A DNA stretch of 64,000 nucleotides from Ophiura sarsii. Lineage: Eukaryota > Echinodermata > Ophiuroidea > Amphilepidida > Ophiuridae. Within the stretch, counting starts at the first letter, position 1; each line of letters starts with the position of its first letter. Below are positions 10,112-22,736 of the stretch, one piece after another. Under the pieces are notes generated by a model. It saw only the letters and a list, made by a program, of their open reading frames with translations. It ran no database searches and was not told the DNA's origin. The position numbers and the translations under genes are program-made. The stretch is from the NCBI GenBank assembly GCA_035610835.1, contig CM069441.1:87555574-87619573 (forward strand), written 5' to 3'.

Positions 10112-13100
10112 GTATGAGTGTGAACAAGATAAAATTGCCAGTGTAAATTACGAGGGTCGATCAATATGCAATGAAAGTGATCTTGGTAGGCCTATATGCA
10201 TGAATGATTCTTCCATTGACGGATAGTGTGATCAATACAAAGTATGAAGCTTTGTATTTCAAACAATACACTTTTGGATTTTTAGATACCTTCGGTTATG
10301 TAATTGTAACGTCATTAACATAAACACAATAGGTTTCAACTACTGACCGAAATCTATCAACATTTGGCTGGATATGTAATACTAGTAGGTTGAAATGTGA
10401 ATCGATTGATACATCTGCGTATATCTCGGCAATGCAAGAATAGTAACAGATAGCACTTGGCACATAGTTAGAATACACAATAATGCCTGTTTGACACTCT
10501 CTTTTATTACAGTTTCTAAATTTAAGCAAGAAGTGACCATCTCAAATACACCTTTATTAAGACAAATTCCCAACAATAAACCATGGAAAACAACAAAGGA
10601 AAGAACAATGGAGGGTTTATGATTAAGTAAATTGTTGTGGGATGTAAAGCAATAATAGTGGGGATTCTTTTTTAAAAATGACAAGATGGAACCACCTTTT
10701 ATGGTGCAATACCTTAATTAATTTCCGTATGAAGCAATCAATATTGATAGAGTATCGGAGGTAGTTATTACGAACTGTTCAAATAATAATGCAATTTTTG
10801 ATAAAGTCAGTGTTTGGTGTTAGAGCCTAGCTTGCGATTCATCACAAAGCCCAGGTTTGGGTAGTAAAGGTCAAATATCGGAAACTATATCGTAGTGGGA
10901 ATGTAAGAATGTCATGAAAGTTAAATTTTGGTCATTTTGCAAGAAAAACATCAATATTTTGTAAGCTTAATTATCGTTTAAACAAACCTTATTATTTGAT
11001 TAAAAATTAATCAATTCCAATTTAAAAACTGGTATAATAGCTTTAAATATGTGGATGTGTTTATATTTTACACTGCTTTCGAGCGCGTGTATGTACTGCG
11101 GCAAACAGGCACGCACGGCGCGGCCTGGGTGCTGCGCTTTGAAGGGGATAAAACGCAGAAACACACGATTTCGCGCAAGATAAACGAGATAAACGTACGG
11201 CCTTGTACAAGGCAGCAACAAATTCAAAACCTCCAATCAAACGCCGTCTTTTTGAGGATTTACATATTAAACCACTCCCGCTAATTGCATTAGCCAATCG
11301 GTCCAAAGGTGATATGTTGTATTGGTATACTATCATACTATAGCGCTCCAAGTGTTATTTTGATACCATATTATTTGATCTTTACCTTGCGGATAACAAA
11401 TTGCAGACTGAAATTATAGGTACATGTACAACGTCTCGTAATTGAGGATAATTAGTTCGAAAGATATCCATTTTTTTTTAAATTCCGTATGAGATGGCAG
11501 ATTTTGTTATCGGTTTAACCAGTGTAAACACTCCAGTAAGTAAAACAAATTTGCATGGGAGAAGAACACTTGTTGAAATGTTGTTGTCGGTGTATAAATG
11601 ATTTTAACACCATGACATGCATGAACACTATTGTTACTTTAATATCCGAAACGTTATTACGCAAAGGCAACGCATTGCAGCTAACTACAATGTATGTTTG
11701 TTTGTTTTTTAATGTACAAATTAGAAAATGAGACAAAGAAGGAAGGTAGGTACAAACAAAATTTACTTGATATGCAAATAAAGATGATCAAAAGTGTACA
11801 CACATTACAATCCTGGTAGCGGAGTCAAAGCCTTTATAGCCAATTTTCTTTAAAAATCACCATTCTGATGTAAGATTTTGAGACTCCATATAAATGCCGG
11901 TATGCAACAGTGCAAGCTTAGAGTAATAAGTGCACAACATTTATGATATAACTTACTTAGAGCCTTGGTCAAATCGATCTGTAATTATAGAAAAGAATAG
12001 AAATAGTAAAAAAAAAGAATTTTGATAAAAAAATGTATAATATATACAAAAGATTTACGTAATATATAAAACAAAGATGTAGGCTATCATGCTTTGTATA
12101 TAGTAAACAAAACATAATTGCACGTATTTACACACGCATTAACCAAAAACGATTTACACTGACTAAAAAAAGCTAAAAACCCATAACGCCATTGTCCGAA
12201 AACTACTCTTCGGGTTCATAGTCAAATTGAAATTAACATAAGAGACCAATATTTCAACAACTTAAATACGAAATGGTTGGCACAAACGCCAATAGTAAAG
12301 CAAATAATATTGAGGGGGGAAACCTGTTTTACGGGCCCGACCGACCCACTTTTTGCGATTTTCAAGATTTTTTTTAGAATTTTTTCTTCTCCTCATATCA
12401 TGTAAAATAAGCCTTTTTTGGCTAAAAATCTGTCACAAATTCCCAGTTTTTGCCGATTTTGGTGTATCCTCAATTAATCAGTTTAAATTGACATTTTAGG
12501 TTTAAAAATAAAAAATAAAAACCCATTAAAACAGGGTTGTTGTTTTTTCGTTGCCATATGGTAATTTAATACCCTGTAGCAAGCAACAGTATAAAGAATT
12601 TCATATGAAAAAGCCGCCAATATAATTTGACTCTTACAATAACAATTTAGTTCTTAGAAAAGCATGAATCATGATATATATTTTTCATTTGATACTACTG
12701 AATTGACATTGCTACGTTTTGCAAAATGCAATAAAGAAAAGGACTTACCCCGCTTATCATCACCAGTATTAAAGTCAAACAATATATTCCAATATTGGTT
12801 TCCATATTAAATCCGATCCAGAAACCGAGAGTCAATCAAGAACAGTTTTAAGTCCCAAATATGCGGTAACAATCCATGTTGAGCGCTGACATCCTCAAGA
12901 GTTCTTGCTATACTAAATATGATTTCATTGGCGTCACCAGTTATAATGTTACCTGCAATCTAAAATTATCTCTGCAACGCTACATCTACTTCGCTAACTG
13001 ACCAAGTTGTTGATAGATGATTTAAGAAATCGTTACACCAGTGGGTGAGATATTCGATATTGAAGATTAATATTTGTCTGGTATATATAGCGATCGCAGT

Positions 13101-13500
13101 TACCGTGGTGATATCAATATCGATGAAATAGGCACGTATTACTGTTAATTAAGTTTCAAATATAATATTACCTAATTATTGTTCAGTAGACTTGCTCAAC
13201 ATAAAAGAATTTATTGTGAGAAAGTAGAAATATATGAAAAGCAATGTCCGTAGCTTGTGAGAGAGATTCGATTGTATGATAAGGCCAATGGAACGCCATT
13301 TTAAGATGTGTGTGTTTTGAATTGACGATCAATTTCCCCTTTATCTTACCCATAAACAAAACAACCTGCTCTTTTTCGTTCTTTCTTTTTTTCTGTCCAC
13401 TCTTATTTGACGCTGGGCCTTATTAAATCTCCAAAGACGGCGCATGAACCCGATGCACGAGAAGACTGTATATGTAATCTTTATAACACTACCATAGAAG
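10112..13500. other. No gene recognised
   Basis: Mostly AT-rich single-copy-looking sequence. A more GC-rich patch at about 11080-11230 has overlapping open frames without recognisable protein similarity. No RNA gene or clear TIR element was found. Confidence 0.4.
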
Positions 13501-13519
13501 GAAGAGAGGAAGAGCTGGT

Positions 13520-14286
13520 TTCCATCTTGACAGGCGTAGAAGTAGGCGGATAGGGCCAGAGGTGGTGGCAGACTTTGACTTCGCTGATGACATTGCATTG
13601 TTGTCAGAGACATTTCAGCAAGCACAAGATCTGCTGCAAAGAGTTGAGTCGTAGCAAAGGTCGGTCTGAAAATGAATGCTGGCAAGACAAACAAAGTTCA
13701 TGTCATACAACCAAAGTCAGGGATCTTTACAGACAAAGGATGGTACCAAGTTGGATGAGGTACAATATTTTAAATATCTTGGTGCCTGGATGGAGAGTAC
13801 AGCAAAGGACATTAAACAACGCAAAGTAGCAGCATGGAAAGCATGTAGTAAAATGACCAAAATATGGAAGTCAACTCTCGTTCGGAAATTCAAACTTGGC
13901 CTATTTGTCTCTACAGTAGAGTCGGTAGTTATATGGTTGCGAAGCTTGGACCATCACTCCCAAGTTACAGAAAGAGCTCGATGGCTGCTACACCAGAATG
14001 CTGAGAGCAGTACTCATGGCTCTTCACTTCTGTAACAGTGGCCAGCAAACCTTGTCCGTCTCTTCTGAATCTTCTGGCTTATTTTGGGGAGATACAATTG
14101 GGTATTTGGTATGTGTTGTTTCCAATTGACATTGCAAACATGGCAAAAGAAAGCCGGGAAGACCTGCTCTGACATTCATTGACTTACTCAAGAAAGATAC
14201 AGGATTGGAGACAAGTAACATAACGACAGCAATGAAGGACCGAAAAGTGTGGAGAGCCATCGTTGATCGGGGACACCACCCGAGTT
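13520..14286 (+). pseudogene. Decayed non-LTR retrotransposon (RT 3' half)
   Basis: The frame near 13540 reads GPEVVADFDFADDIALL, the reverse-transcriptase palm motif with an FADD active site. It is broken by a stop just after QRVES. The next frame continues GLKMNAGKT, then YFKYLGAWMES and MTKIWKSTLVRKFKLGLFVS, typical of the thumb and C-terminal region of endonuclease-reverse transcriptases. A further shift leads to RPALTFIDLLKKDTGLE and the terminal DRKVWRAIVDRG. Several frameshifts and stops make it non-functional. It ends in a short AAGT/AAGC tail at about 14284-14308. It is 5'-truncated. Confidence 0.8.
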
Positions 14287-14309
14287 AAGCAAGTAAGCAA
14301 GCAAGCATA

Positions 14310-15590
14310 ACTCTACAGGCATATTTTGTTTTGGATTGAAATGGCCATAATATTTGAGAGGTTATCATTGGAATAAATTAATCTTTTGACGACTCAAATC
14401 AATCGAAATTACTAGTTACGTTTCGACTCCTTATGAAGAGCTGAAGTCTCCCTTCATCAGACTGGTAAACTTCTGACCTGTTGTTTTTATTTGGACGACT
14501 CACGCCCGTAGAGAGCGGACTTTTAATTAGTTGGTTGTAGATGTTGTTTAACTTATAAGCCCTCTCGTCTTTCATTTGTTCATAATGTGTTGCCCTCGTC
14601 GCCGGATCCAGATGACATCTTTGAGCTATGTCGTGGTCTTATGTCGTTCTTTATCGATGATCTTGATCTTATCCCAAGTTATGGCATAGTGTTTTAGCAG
14701 CCACGTGGTCCGTAATAGCCAACATGTGTTGTCTCAACTTTTCTCAACACCCGCTTAAAGATAGGGTGACAGCAATGTGTATCAACAAACGCAACGAAGG
14801 GACTGGACTGTTGATACATGCTTGAGGAGACAATGACCACAACACTGTCCACTATGCCTTATTGCCCTTTATAATTTCTTTGGCGCGAGTTTTAATTGCA
14901 CGGGTCATAAAACAGGATGTGCGCGCATACCGCCGGGTAAAGAACAATGGCAACTGCCGACCAAATGCCTGGAGTGACGTCATGTACCTGTCACCTCATC
15001 TATGATACCAAACCTAAACTAAGTTATCGAGATCATTTCCCGAATAAGCGGGCGCTCTATCCAATATGATATGACTCCAGCTAAGTAAGGGAGTCGAAGC
15101 ATTGAACTAATACGATTTATTGGATTCGTCAAAAGAATAATGTATTTCATATTATGAACAATCCTGATGAATCTATGTTGGAGGTTATCTTGTGTTACAC
15201 TGAATCCGATCATTGGATTTCTATTACGGCTATATTAAATTGCATTTTTCTGGATGCAAAATCCTGACCATTATTTTTGAATGTAACACAATTAAACGTC
15301 ACCTTTATCCAGTTTTCTTATTTATAGTGGGTGTGGTTTTGGATGTCAACAGGCAATGTGGTTGGTTGTCGGTTAATTTTTGGCCGATACGTAATTATAT
15401 ATGAGACCATAATATATAGTTTGGGGCGGGGCTTAATTTATACCTTCTGTATGAAATATGTATGGTCAAAGCGTTAAGATTAAAGGCACGCCCTCACAAA
15501 GTTTCCGACGTATGCGTTGGGCGTATAACGTAGAGTTGCCATGGGGCGTGTGTTCGAAACAGACAAGTTGGTAAACAACCAAAGTTTGAT
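14310..15590. other. No gene recognised
   Basis: No coding or RNA gene supported. The sequence is mixed in composition, with short open frames only. Confidence 0.4.
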
Positions 15591-15599
15591 CAGTTTCAA

Positions 15600-15812
15600 A
15601 TTGGCCAAGCCTCATTACAGCAGCGAATGAATATTAAGGACGCGGGCGTGCGTAAAGGCAGCAATCGCACTGCGTAACATAAGTGAGGCGTGCGTATGTC
15701 ATAAACCAAATGCGGGTGGCCATAATCGCGAGCGTGAGCTTGGATTATTTTCGCGCGCGAAGAGATAAAAACCGAATATTTTTCACCAATCTGGAACTAA
15801 TAATTAACTATT
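15600..15812 (+). repeat. Dispersed ~210-bp repeat, copy 1
   Basis: The segment with ACAGCAGCGAATGAATA, the CG-rich middle and GAGATAAAAACCGAA is repeated in the same orientation at about 35030-35243, diverged by substitutions and indels. Possibly a SINE or MITE. No terminal repeats or RNA polymerase III boxes were recognised. Confidence 0.6.
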
Positions 15813-15866
15813 ACTCGATTTGGCAAATTTGTAAAGGTTGAAAATTGTTGTTGTTTGATTAAAATA

Positions 15867-16533
15867 CAGCGTGTCCCAAAAAACTGGGTTCAAAAGTTTG
15901 CGAGCTTACAACTAAAAAAGTAGGAAACATAGATTTATATGTAGGGTATTAAACAAAATATACATGACCTTAATTGGTTAAACTCTGTAATTAATCCAAT
16001 ATTAACTTTTTGAAATACAAAGATTTTTATAGAGCGTGATCAAAATCCATTTGTCCCACTTTTCAAGGAACACCCCGATGTGTTGCAATTGCACATTGTT
16101 GTGATTTCGTCAATGTTTTGCCTTTGCATTCATTCTTTACAAAGACTTGGGCAGTAAATAAAATTTTCTTGGTCATATACCAATAATACAAGTTCATTAT
16201 TTACATAAATATTAACAAAAATGTTATTTGTTATAGTCCGAGTTATTGTTAAGTTCTTTCGGAGAATAAACCCCATGCCGGGAATACTGCACATAGCGCA
16301 CAGTTTCATGCAACGCACGGATGGTTTATTCCTTAAATCGGGACAAATGGGTTCTGACCACGCTCTATTCAAATCTTTGTATTTCAAAAAGTTTACATTG
16401 GATTGGTCTCCAAATTTACCCAATAAAGGTCACGTATATTTTGTTTGATATCTTGAAATATAAACTATCCATAATTCCTACTTATTTCGTTATAAGCGCG
16501 CAAACTTTTGAACCCAGTTTTTGGGACACGCTG
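15867..16533. mobile_element. TA-flanked MITE with ~200-bp arms, 667 bp
   Basis: The termini CAGCGTGTCCCAAAAA and the inverted TTTTTGGGACACGCTG are flanked by TA at 15865-15866 and 16534-16535, as for Tc1/mariner elements. The inverted arms remain alignable for about 200 bp (15867-16080 against 16300-16533), for example CTGGGTTCAAAAGTTTGCG on both sides. No transposase. The transcript would form a long hairpin. Confidence 0.85.
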
Positions 16534-16539
16534 TAAATC

Positions 16540-18870
16540 TAACAAATATCGTTTTTCTTATATAAAAAGATCAAAATAACCAATAAACTAAATTTTAAGA
16601 GTGACAATAAAATATAGTTCGTAGCTGTTTCGCTATACGTTGGTCCATATGTACTTGATACAAATGTATAAATATTCCGGTCCTCTATCTTCTGTGCAGT
16701 GAAGTCAGTGCATATCGATGCAGCATATGTACACGCTGGTGTCGATGTAAGTATTTGATCATTTTGATCGCATGGGTACACTGCGACAGCGTATACGAAT
16801 TTCGCCCGCGAAAATAATGTGATCCCCGGGACACGCTTTGACGTCACACAGCATAGCACTGAGGTAAATAGATAATTGACATAACTTATAAGGATCATTC
16901 ATAACATAAATTGCCCGCTTAGGAGCGCTATTAATTCGGTCTGGTAAACCTATTGTTATCAATTACTACGAGAGGATTGCCTGGTTGTATATTCACATTC
17001 GGGGCGTGTACGAGCCGTACTTCTTGCTAACTGCATGGGTGAGTTTCCATTATGTTGCAAATTACATCCACGCTCATGCGTTTAAACTACTCAATGAGCG
17101 TTGCAATACATCCTGTTGGTTGCACACGAGAATTTTGTCATATAGCAACCAGTTTTGATGGAAGGCGAATACTTAAATTTGGTGCCTGTTTTTAGGGCAG
17201 CAATTTATAGCGCTGCTAAGCGGGCCTTGTAGCGTAATGTGCGGATAATAGGTAAAGTTGACACAACTTTGTCGAAGCAAAAAGATAAATTTGACACAAG
17301 TAATTCGTAGCAAAAATAACAATTTTATTAATCACATTCCAATAAACAAAACTAGCATTACATAAAGATTGAAGATAAACTTAACAACATACGAGCCTAC
17401 ATGTAAAACATCGTTTGACGAATATAATCCAATAGTTCATTCGACTACATGACAGGTCAGGTCAATGAGGGATATAAATTTATATACCTAAAATAGCCCT
17501 ATTGGCCTATGTCTTTTTTCTCTTGTCAGATATTCACAAAAGCATGATAGGCCTACAGTACTATAGTCACTGTCATAATTCTATGGACGAATTCAAGCTA
17601 TTTCACCCGAGCGTGTTTTGCTGTTGTTCGCGGAGCTGCGTCCACCAGATGCATGAAACGCACGAACAACTGTGCATGCATGCGCTTGATTTCACGATTG
17701 ACCAATCAGCAATAGGACACACTGTCATTTTTTAAAGCGTCCGGTACGCACTTTACGGTTTACGCAGTTCGCTAATCCGCTACTGTACGCAAGCACGCAC
17801 GTACAGTTTGAATTATGTCCAAAGCATCATGACACTGCCTGTATTTAAAAATAAAATAAAAACACCTTCAAACTATATAATTGTTTCGTTCAACATAATC
17901 AACGTTAGAACTCAAAGCAGGCAGTGCTTGTACTATATTACGATTTCCATTTACATTATTACATTATTATTACATGCCAATGATATTGCATTTTAGGTCA
18001 GATATTTATCAATTACTAACTATGATAAACTCGGATCTATTCTTATTCTAGACTAGCCCAATTAGCTGAAGTTTGTGATCGAACCAATTCCAACTGATCA
18101 AATACTGCAAACTTATGAAAGGGCGTACAAAGCATGCACATTGTTGTTAGGATTTCGATCGTGTATTTTTAGCACAAAAATCATCTAAGTAGGCTTATCT
18201 TAGTGATACAATATCTGAAAAATAACGACGCTGCTCTGGTCTGGTGGAGCAATGGAAAACCAAAATAATGTTTACGAAGAAAACCTCTTCTACTGTCTAC
18301 CTCCGCTGCGATTTCGCTGACAGCTCCATTTAGATTGACTTGTTATTCAATTTGGATGTAATGATACAATAAAATGGAGAATTTGAATTTATTTTGATTT
18401 TTTTTTTCGGTTGAGAGTAAAACATTATTCACGTGAAGATCAGATATAGAATGTGGTAGACAACGTTTAATGATACCATGCTTACAGCGTTCAAACTATA
18501 TAAAGAATCGGTCCAAATTCCTTGCAATTTTTAATGTTGGAGGTGGATCTTTTTTGCTTTTGAGCATTGAACATGTTGAAATCACCCGTCGGACCGACGG
18601 CGTCGGTGGAATAAAATATACTTGGTATATTAAAGGAGAATAGACTTCGATGACATCAGACATTATTAAGATAAATTATCCACAAACGATTATTTCAAAT
18701 TAATGCAAACATCCTAAGATAATAGACAGAAATAGTCACTGACCCATTATGGATCCCTATTTGACCTAAATATTGGGTAATTGTACACACACTACTGATT
18801 CATTTACCTATACAAAACTATTGGATAAACTTTCCATGATAAATAATGAATACAACTTCCAAACAAATAG
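16540..18870. other. No gene recognised
   Basis: Short open frames only. Isolated TGACGTCA-like (16838) and other short sites are not interpretable without expression data. Confidence 0.4.
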
Positions 18871-18879
18871 TGGATATTA

Positions 18880-19665
18880 TATAACGCATGGAAATATTCT
18901 AGCCATCTGATTGGTGGATACTACATCAGATAACACAAAATAGTTTGGTCCATTTCATGCTTGACGTCACTTGCCGGTCTTTTTTTGTCTTTCAAAAAGT
19001 ACTATTGACCGGGCGGCCTGCCTTGTACGATTTTGCCGTAATGGCTTGGAGGATCGACTCGCCTGTAAGATCTTTTTCATGTTTAATTTGATGAAAATCG
19101 CACACAAATATATTTTCATGCGTTATATAAAACAAATATGGACTGCTCTTTATTCGTGAAATGGGGTGAACTATTGTCCCTCGGTGATCTGGAGACCTAA
19201 GCCTACTATTTTCCCTCAGCCTTAGGCTTCGGGAAAATAGTAGGCGTACGGTCTCCAGATCACCTTGGGGCAATAGTTCACCCCATTTCCCTCATGAACA
19301 GTCCATATTTGTATATTATAACCCACATACCTATTTGATATAAATACTATAAGGTGTATAGAAATAAGCAATGTACACAGTGTCCCAAAAATGACTTATC
19401 CCGGGATGTGCATTTATTAAGCTATGAATACCATTGTTATTGGTCAATATCTACATTTAATTAACGCATGAAAATAATCTTGCCATTTGGTTGGTGGATA
19501 CAACATCAGATAAAACAAAATATTGCGGTCTATTTAATGCTTGATGTATGACGTCATTCCCGGTCTTTTTTAGTCTTTCAAAAAGTTATATTGAACGGTC
19601 GGAAAATAGTAGGCTTACGTTCTCCAGTTCACCCCATTTCCCGTATGAGCAGTCCATATATGCAT
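18880..19665. repeat. Duplicated hairpin repeat
   Basis: Sequence beginning ACGCATGGAAATATTC with TGGTGGATACTACATCAGAT and CTTTCAAAAAGT at 18880-19010 recurs at about 19455-19600, followed in both cases by part of the same hairpin arm (GGAAAATAGTAGGC). The second copy keeps only one arm. A tandem or partial duplication of a palindromic repeat. Confidence 0.65.
19133..19311. repeat. Large hairpin, ~82-bp arms
   Basis: Arms 19133-19215 and 19231-19311 are nearly perfect reverse complements around a 15-base loop. Paired blocks include CAAATATGGACTG, AAATGGGGTGAACTATTG, GATCTGGAGACC and AGTAGGC. Near-perfect pairing implies a recent origin or conversion between the arms. Confidence 0.9.
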
Positions 19666-19829
19666 AAGATTTAGCTTTCTGAGGATTTGAATTTTTAAAA
19701 CGTCCATACGGGACGTTTCTGACAGAAATTATGAAAAAGGTACTTTCAAAGTTTGACCAAAAAACAGTATCAGATATCCAGGAAACGGTGAAACTAAGAA
19801 TAAAAAGATTCAAGCAACCAGTCTTGTGT

Positions 19830-20870
19830 TGTTTTAGATGATACCGTATTACCGATTGGTGAGTTCACAACATGCGGTATTCGAACCTATTACTCATGGA
19901 ATGTGTTGATTTGTTGAGGACCGAGAAATTCAATCTTCAGATGCATATTGGAGACACCGGGAATAATCTTTTGCCGCGGATGCTATAGGATACTCGGTGA
20001 GCTTTCTCTCCCTTTGAACTTGAGCGGAAGTCATAGTCATCTTATGGTTGATTATCTCGAGAAGATCACAGGTTGTGGTCGCAACATCGATATCGATATT
20101 AACCTTTCAAAGTCCATTTAGTGTAAGTCGTGTTGTCATCCTTTGATACAATACATTTTATTTCACATCTCGTAAAAGTAGCCTACACGAGGTCAACCTG
20201 ACCCCAAAACGGTGACAGGACATCCGTGGTGCGCAAAACGTAAGATCGATATATCGCTCTGATTGGTTCCCGAAATGTGGTTATGTCATGCAGTTGTCAA
20301 GCATGCGCAATGAGCTGATCGAAGTGCGCCCGCGTGTGTCTGATTGTGGCCAGGAGGATACGTGACGTAGGTCGATTGATAGCGTTATCGTTATTATAGA
20401 GTAATATTTTATACATCCGATAAAATAGATTCAATCCATTTTCAATATATTAAATCACTTTATTACTTCTACAATACATTACACTGAGAAAATTATCATT
20501 TTTGTCAATGCATGCTCGACTTAAACGGACAAAAATCTTACCACCAATCTCGATCTTTGATATTACCCGAAGTGCACGTTATTAAATGGATATAGTTGTC
20601 ATGAATGTCTAAACCGGGATTGTCTGCAATATTGACACTTTAACCAAACCCTCTAATCAGACGATGGCGGCCACACTATATTATCAAGCAGACATCCGTA
20701 ATAAAGCTGGCAACTAAAAGCGTAAATTATCGCATAACACCAGAAAAACCTCGTTAAAATAGTTAAAAGGGAGTTTATTATTCAACCCCAACGAAGTTAG
20801 GATAAGATAATTAAGTTCTACCAGTTAATCTCAATTTTGGAATTTCAATGGGTACCGTATCTATACGGTT
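19830..20870. other. No gene recognised
   Basis: No coding, RNA or repeat feature could be supported. Confidence 0.4.
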
Positions 20871-20873
20871 AGG

Positions 20874-21962
20874 GGCCGAGTGCACCAATGGCGAGTAGCT
20901 GAAGAATAGCGCTACCTCGCTAGTAACTGAGGCGTAACCAAAACAATTGAGAGCAACAAACCGGGTAAGCTACTAGGCTAGTAACTTGCGAGTAATTTCG
21001 CTAAATCTTATACCTCACCGGACCCAAGAGTAAGTTGGAACATAACGTTATGCTGCTGCAACTATCGATGCTAAAAGGTTTGCAAGGTGTACGCTGACAT
21101 TATGTCGAGGAAAATAGGTGACTTTACACTTCAAGTCAAATCAATTATTTATCAAGCAATATTATACATATTTATACTTATAAAAGTTAAATAAAGCAAT
21201 CAAGAGATAAATGATAGAAATAAAAATAAATAGAATATAAAAATATAAACGCGTGAATGTATAAACAATTGACATTTGAAAAATAGATTGTCTATTTTCA
21301 AACCATGATTTTTAAGTAATTAGGAATCGTATCGATCTGTAACTTAGAAGATATGATTTATGGTCAAAAATGCAAATCTGCAAGAAAATCTGCTTTCATA
21401 GTAAAAATCAATGATAGAGGGCGCTACTTGGAAAAGATCACATAATATGCCTTTAACCATTGATCCATTTATTTATAACGAACGGATTTTTATCGTGCCA
21501 TTTTATACCATATTTCTGTTACCCTCGCACAAAATGTGTTTGTAATGTAAGTATAGTCCATATTTTTGAAAGAACGGTAACAAACTTTGAAATTTTCGAA
21601 CACAAAAAATGGCGTCATTTTTACACGGACTTTCATTGCTCGACTGGACGTGATATGACATGTTGCATTATTCATGTTATTTAAATCAACGCTTGACGTA
21701 GCGACTGACGACACATTTTTATTAACACCATTCGTGTCAGTATGATTGCTGTTTGATGTACACACATTTGACGCATGCGACAATTAATTTTGAAAGGGGA
21801 CGATGCTGATTAATGTGGATATTTACCTCGCTTATTACTATTCTGGTGTTACTCGCTAGTTTTGCTCTCAGAATTTCATCGTTTGTAAGTTACGCTACAG
21901 TTAAGGTATAAGCGGGTAGCTTACCTCCCTATTATTGTTACGCCAGTTTGGTGCACTCGGCC
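20874..21962. mobile_element. TIR element, GGCCGAGTGCACCAA ends
   Basis: GGCCGAGTGCACCAA at 20874 is repeated inverted at the right end (TTGGTGCACTCGGCC, ending 21962). Sub-terminal blocks rich in CGAGTA, TAAGCTAC and GTAACTTGCGAG also recur in inverted form. About 1.09 kb with no transposase. The flanking duplication is not clear (TAGG lies near both ends), so the superfamily is unassigned. Confidence 0.65.
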
Positions 21963-22197
21963 GTAGGTCTTAAACCAATGCGAAATGAATATTTGGGCAA
22001 ATTGTGTCCTCATCATTTGCCTCGTAATGACATGAATGAGCAGGCCATCTACGGATATCAATTGGATGTTAGTTGAATGTAAACAGGAATTTTGCTGAAA
22101 ATCTCCTTTTTATACACATTATTTTGATCTAATACGGTATTAGTTTAATGTTTACTTGTATAGTGAGACGAGGCGGCCAAACCCCAATGCCATAGCA

Positions 22198-22528
22198 GGG
22201 GTCCTGACAGGGTCTACTTTGCACCCCTCTGGGATTGGTCGAGACCTATTTTCGTAAACTGCTTAATAGCATGTTTATAAACAGATTTGACATTTGGTGG
22301 CCATCTGGGATTTTTGGCACAAATATCGTAATAAAATCATAATAGAGACATAATATCATTACAATTGTATGAACTCATTTTTACACTTGAACGAATATCT
22401 TTCATACAACTTGAAGATAATGTCTCTTTTATGACGTTTTTATGGGGTGTTTTTTTATCGATGTTGCATTTCGAAAAATGTAACGATCAATCCTAGAGGG
22501 GGTGTAAAGTATGCCCTATCAGGACCCC
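22198..22528. mobile_element. Short TIR element (~330 bp) beside ENT4 stop
   Basis: The left end GGGGTCCTGACAGGG with ACTTTGCACCCCTCT is matched by an inverted right end AGGGGGTGTAAAGTATGCCC and ATCAGGACCCC. It lies 87 bp beyond the ENT4 stop codon, so it is probably in the 3' untranslated region or just past it. Confidence 0.65.
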
Positions 22529-22614
22529 AACTATAAGGTTTACCACCAAACAAGACATTCAATAGATGGGTCATTGATCCATCTGTCAATCTCACGTTAT
22601 AGGCAGGAAGACGG

Positions 22615-22736
22615 TTACCCTAGGTTATCCGGAGCAATACATGTAATACTAGGTTTACCGACTAAAAAATTCAGAAGATAGGCAACTGCTGATCCACCTG
22701 TCAACCCCAGGTTGTACGACAAGGTCATGATGTTTC
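22615..22736 (-). CDS. ENT4-like terminal exon
   Basis: Acceptor TTTTTGCAG ends at 22737. The exon opens with GA to complete the split glycine of ELAG|N and encodes NIMTLSYNLGLTGGSAVAY, the last ENT transmembrane helix, then a short tail to a stop at 22615-22617. Confidence 0.85.

Noticed and set aside
11051..11351. Overlapping open frames in a GC-richer patch
   Set aside because: Three frames on both strands are open over the same bases, which reflects composition. No protein family was recognised.
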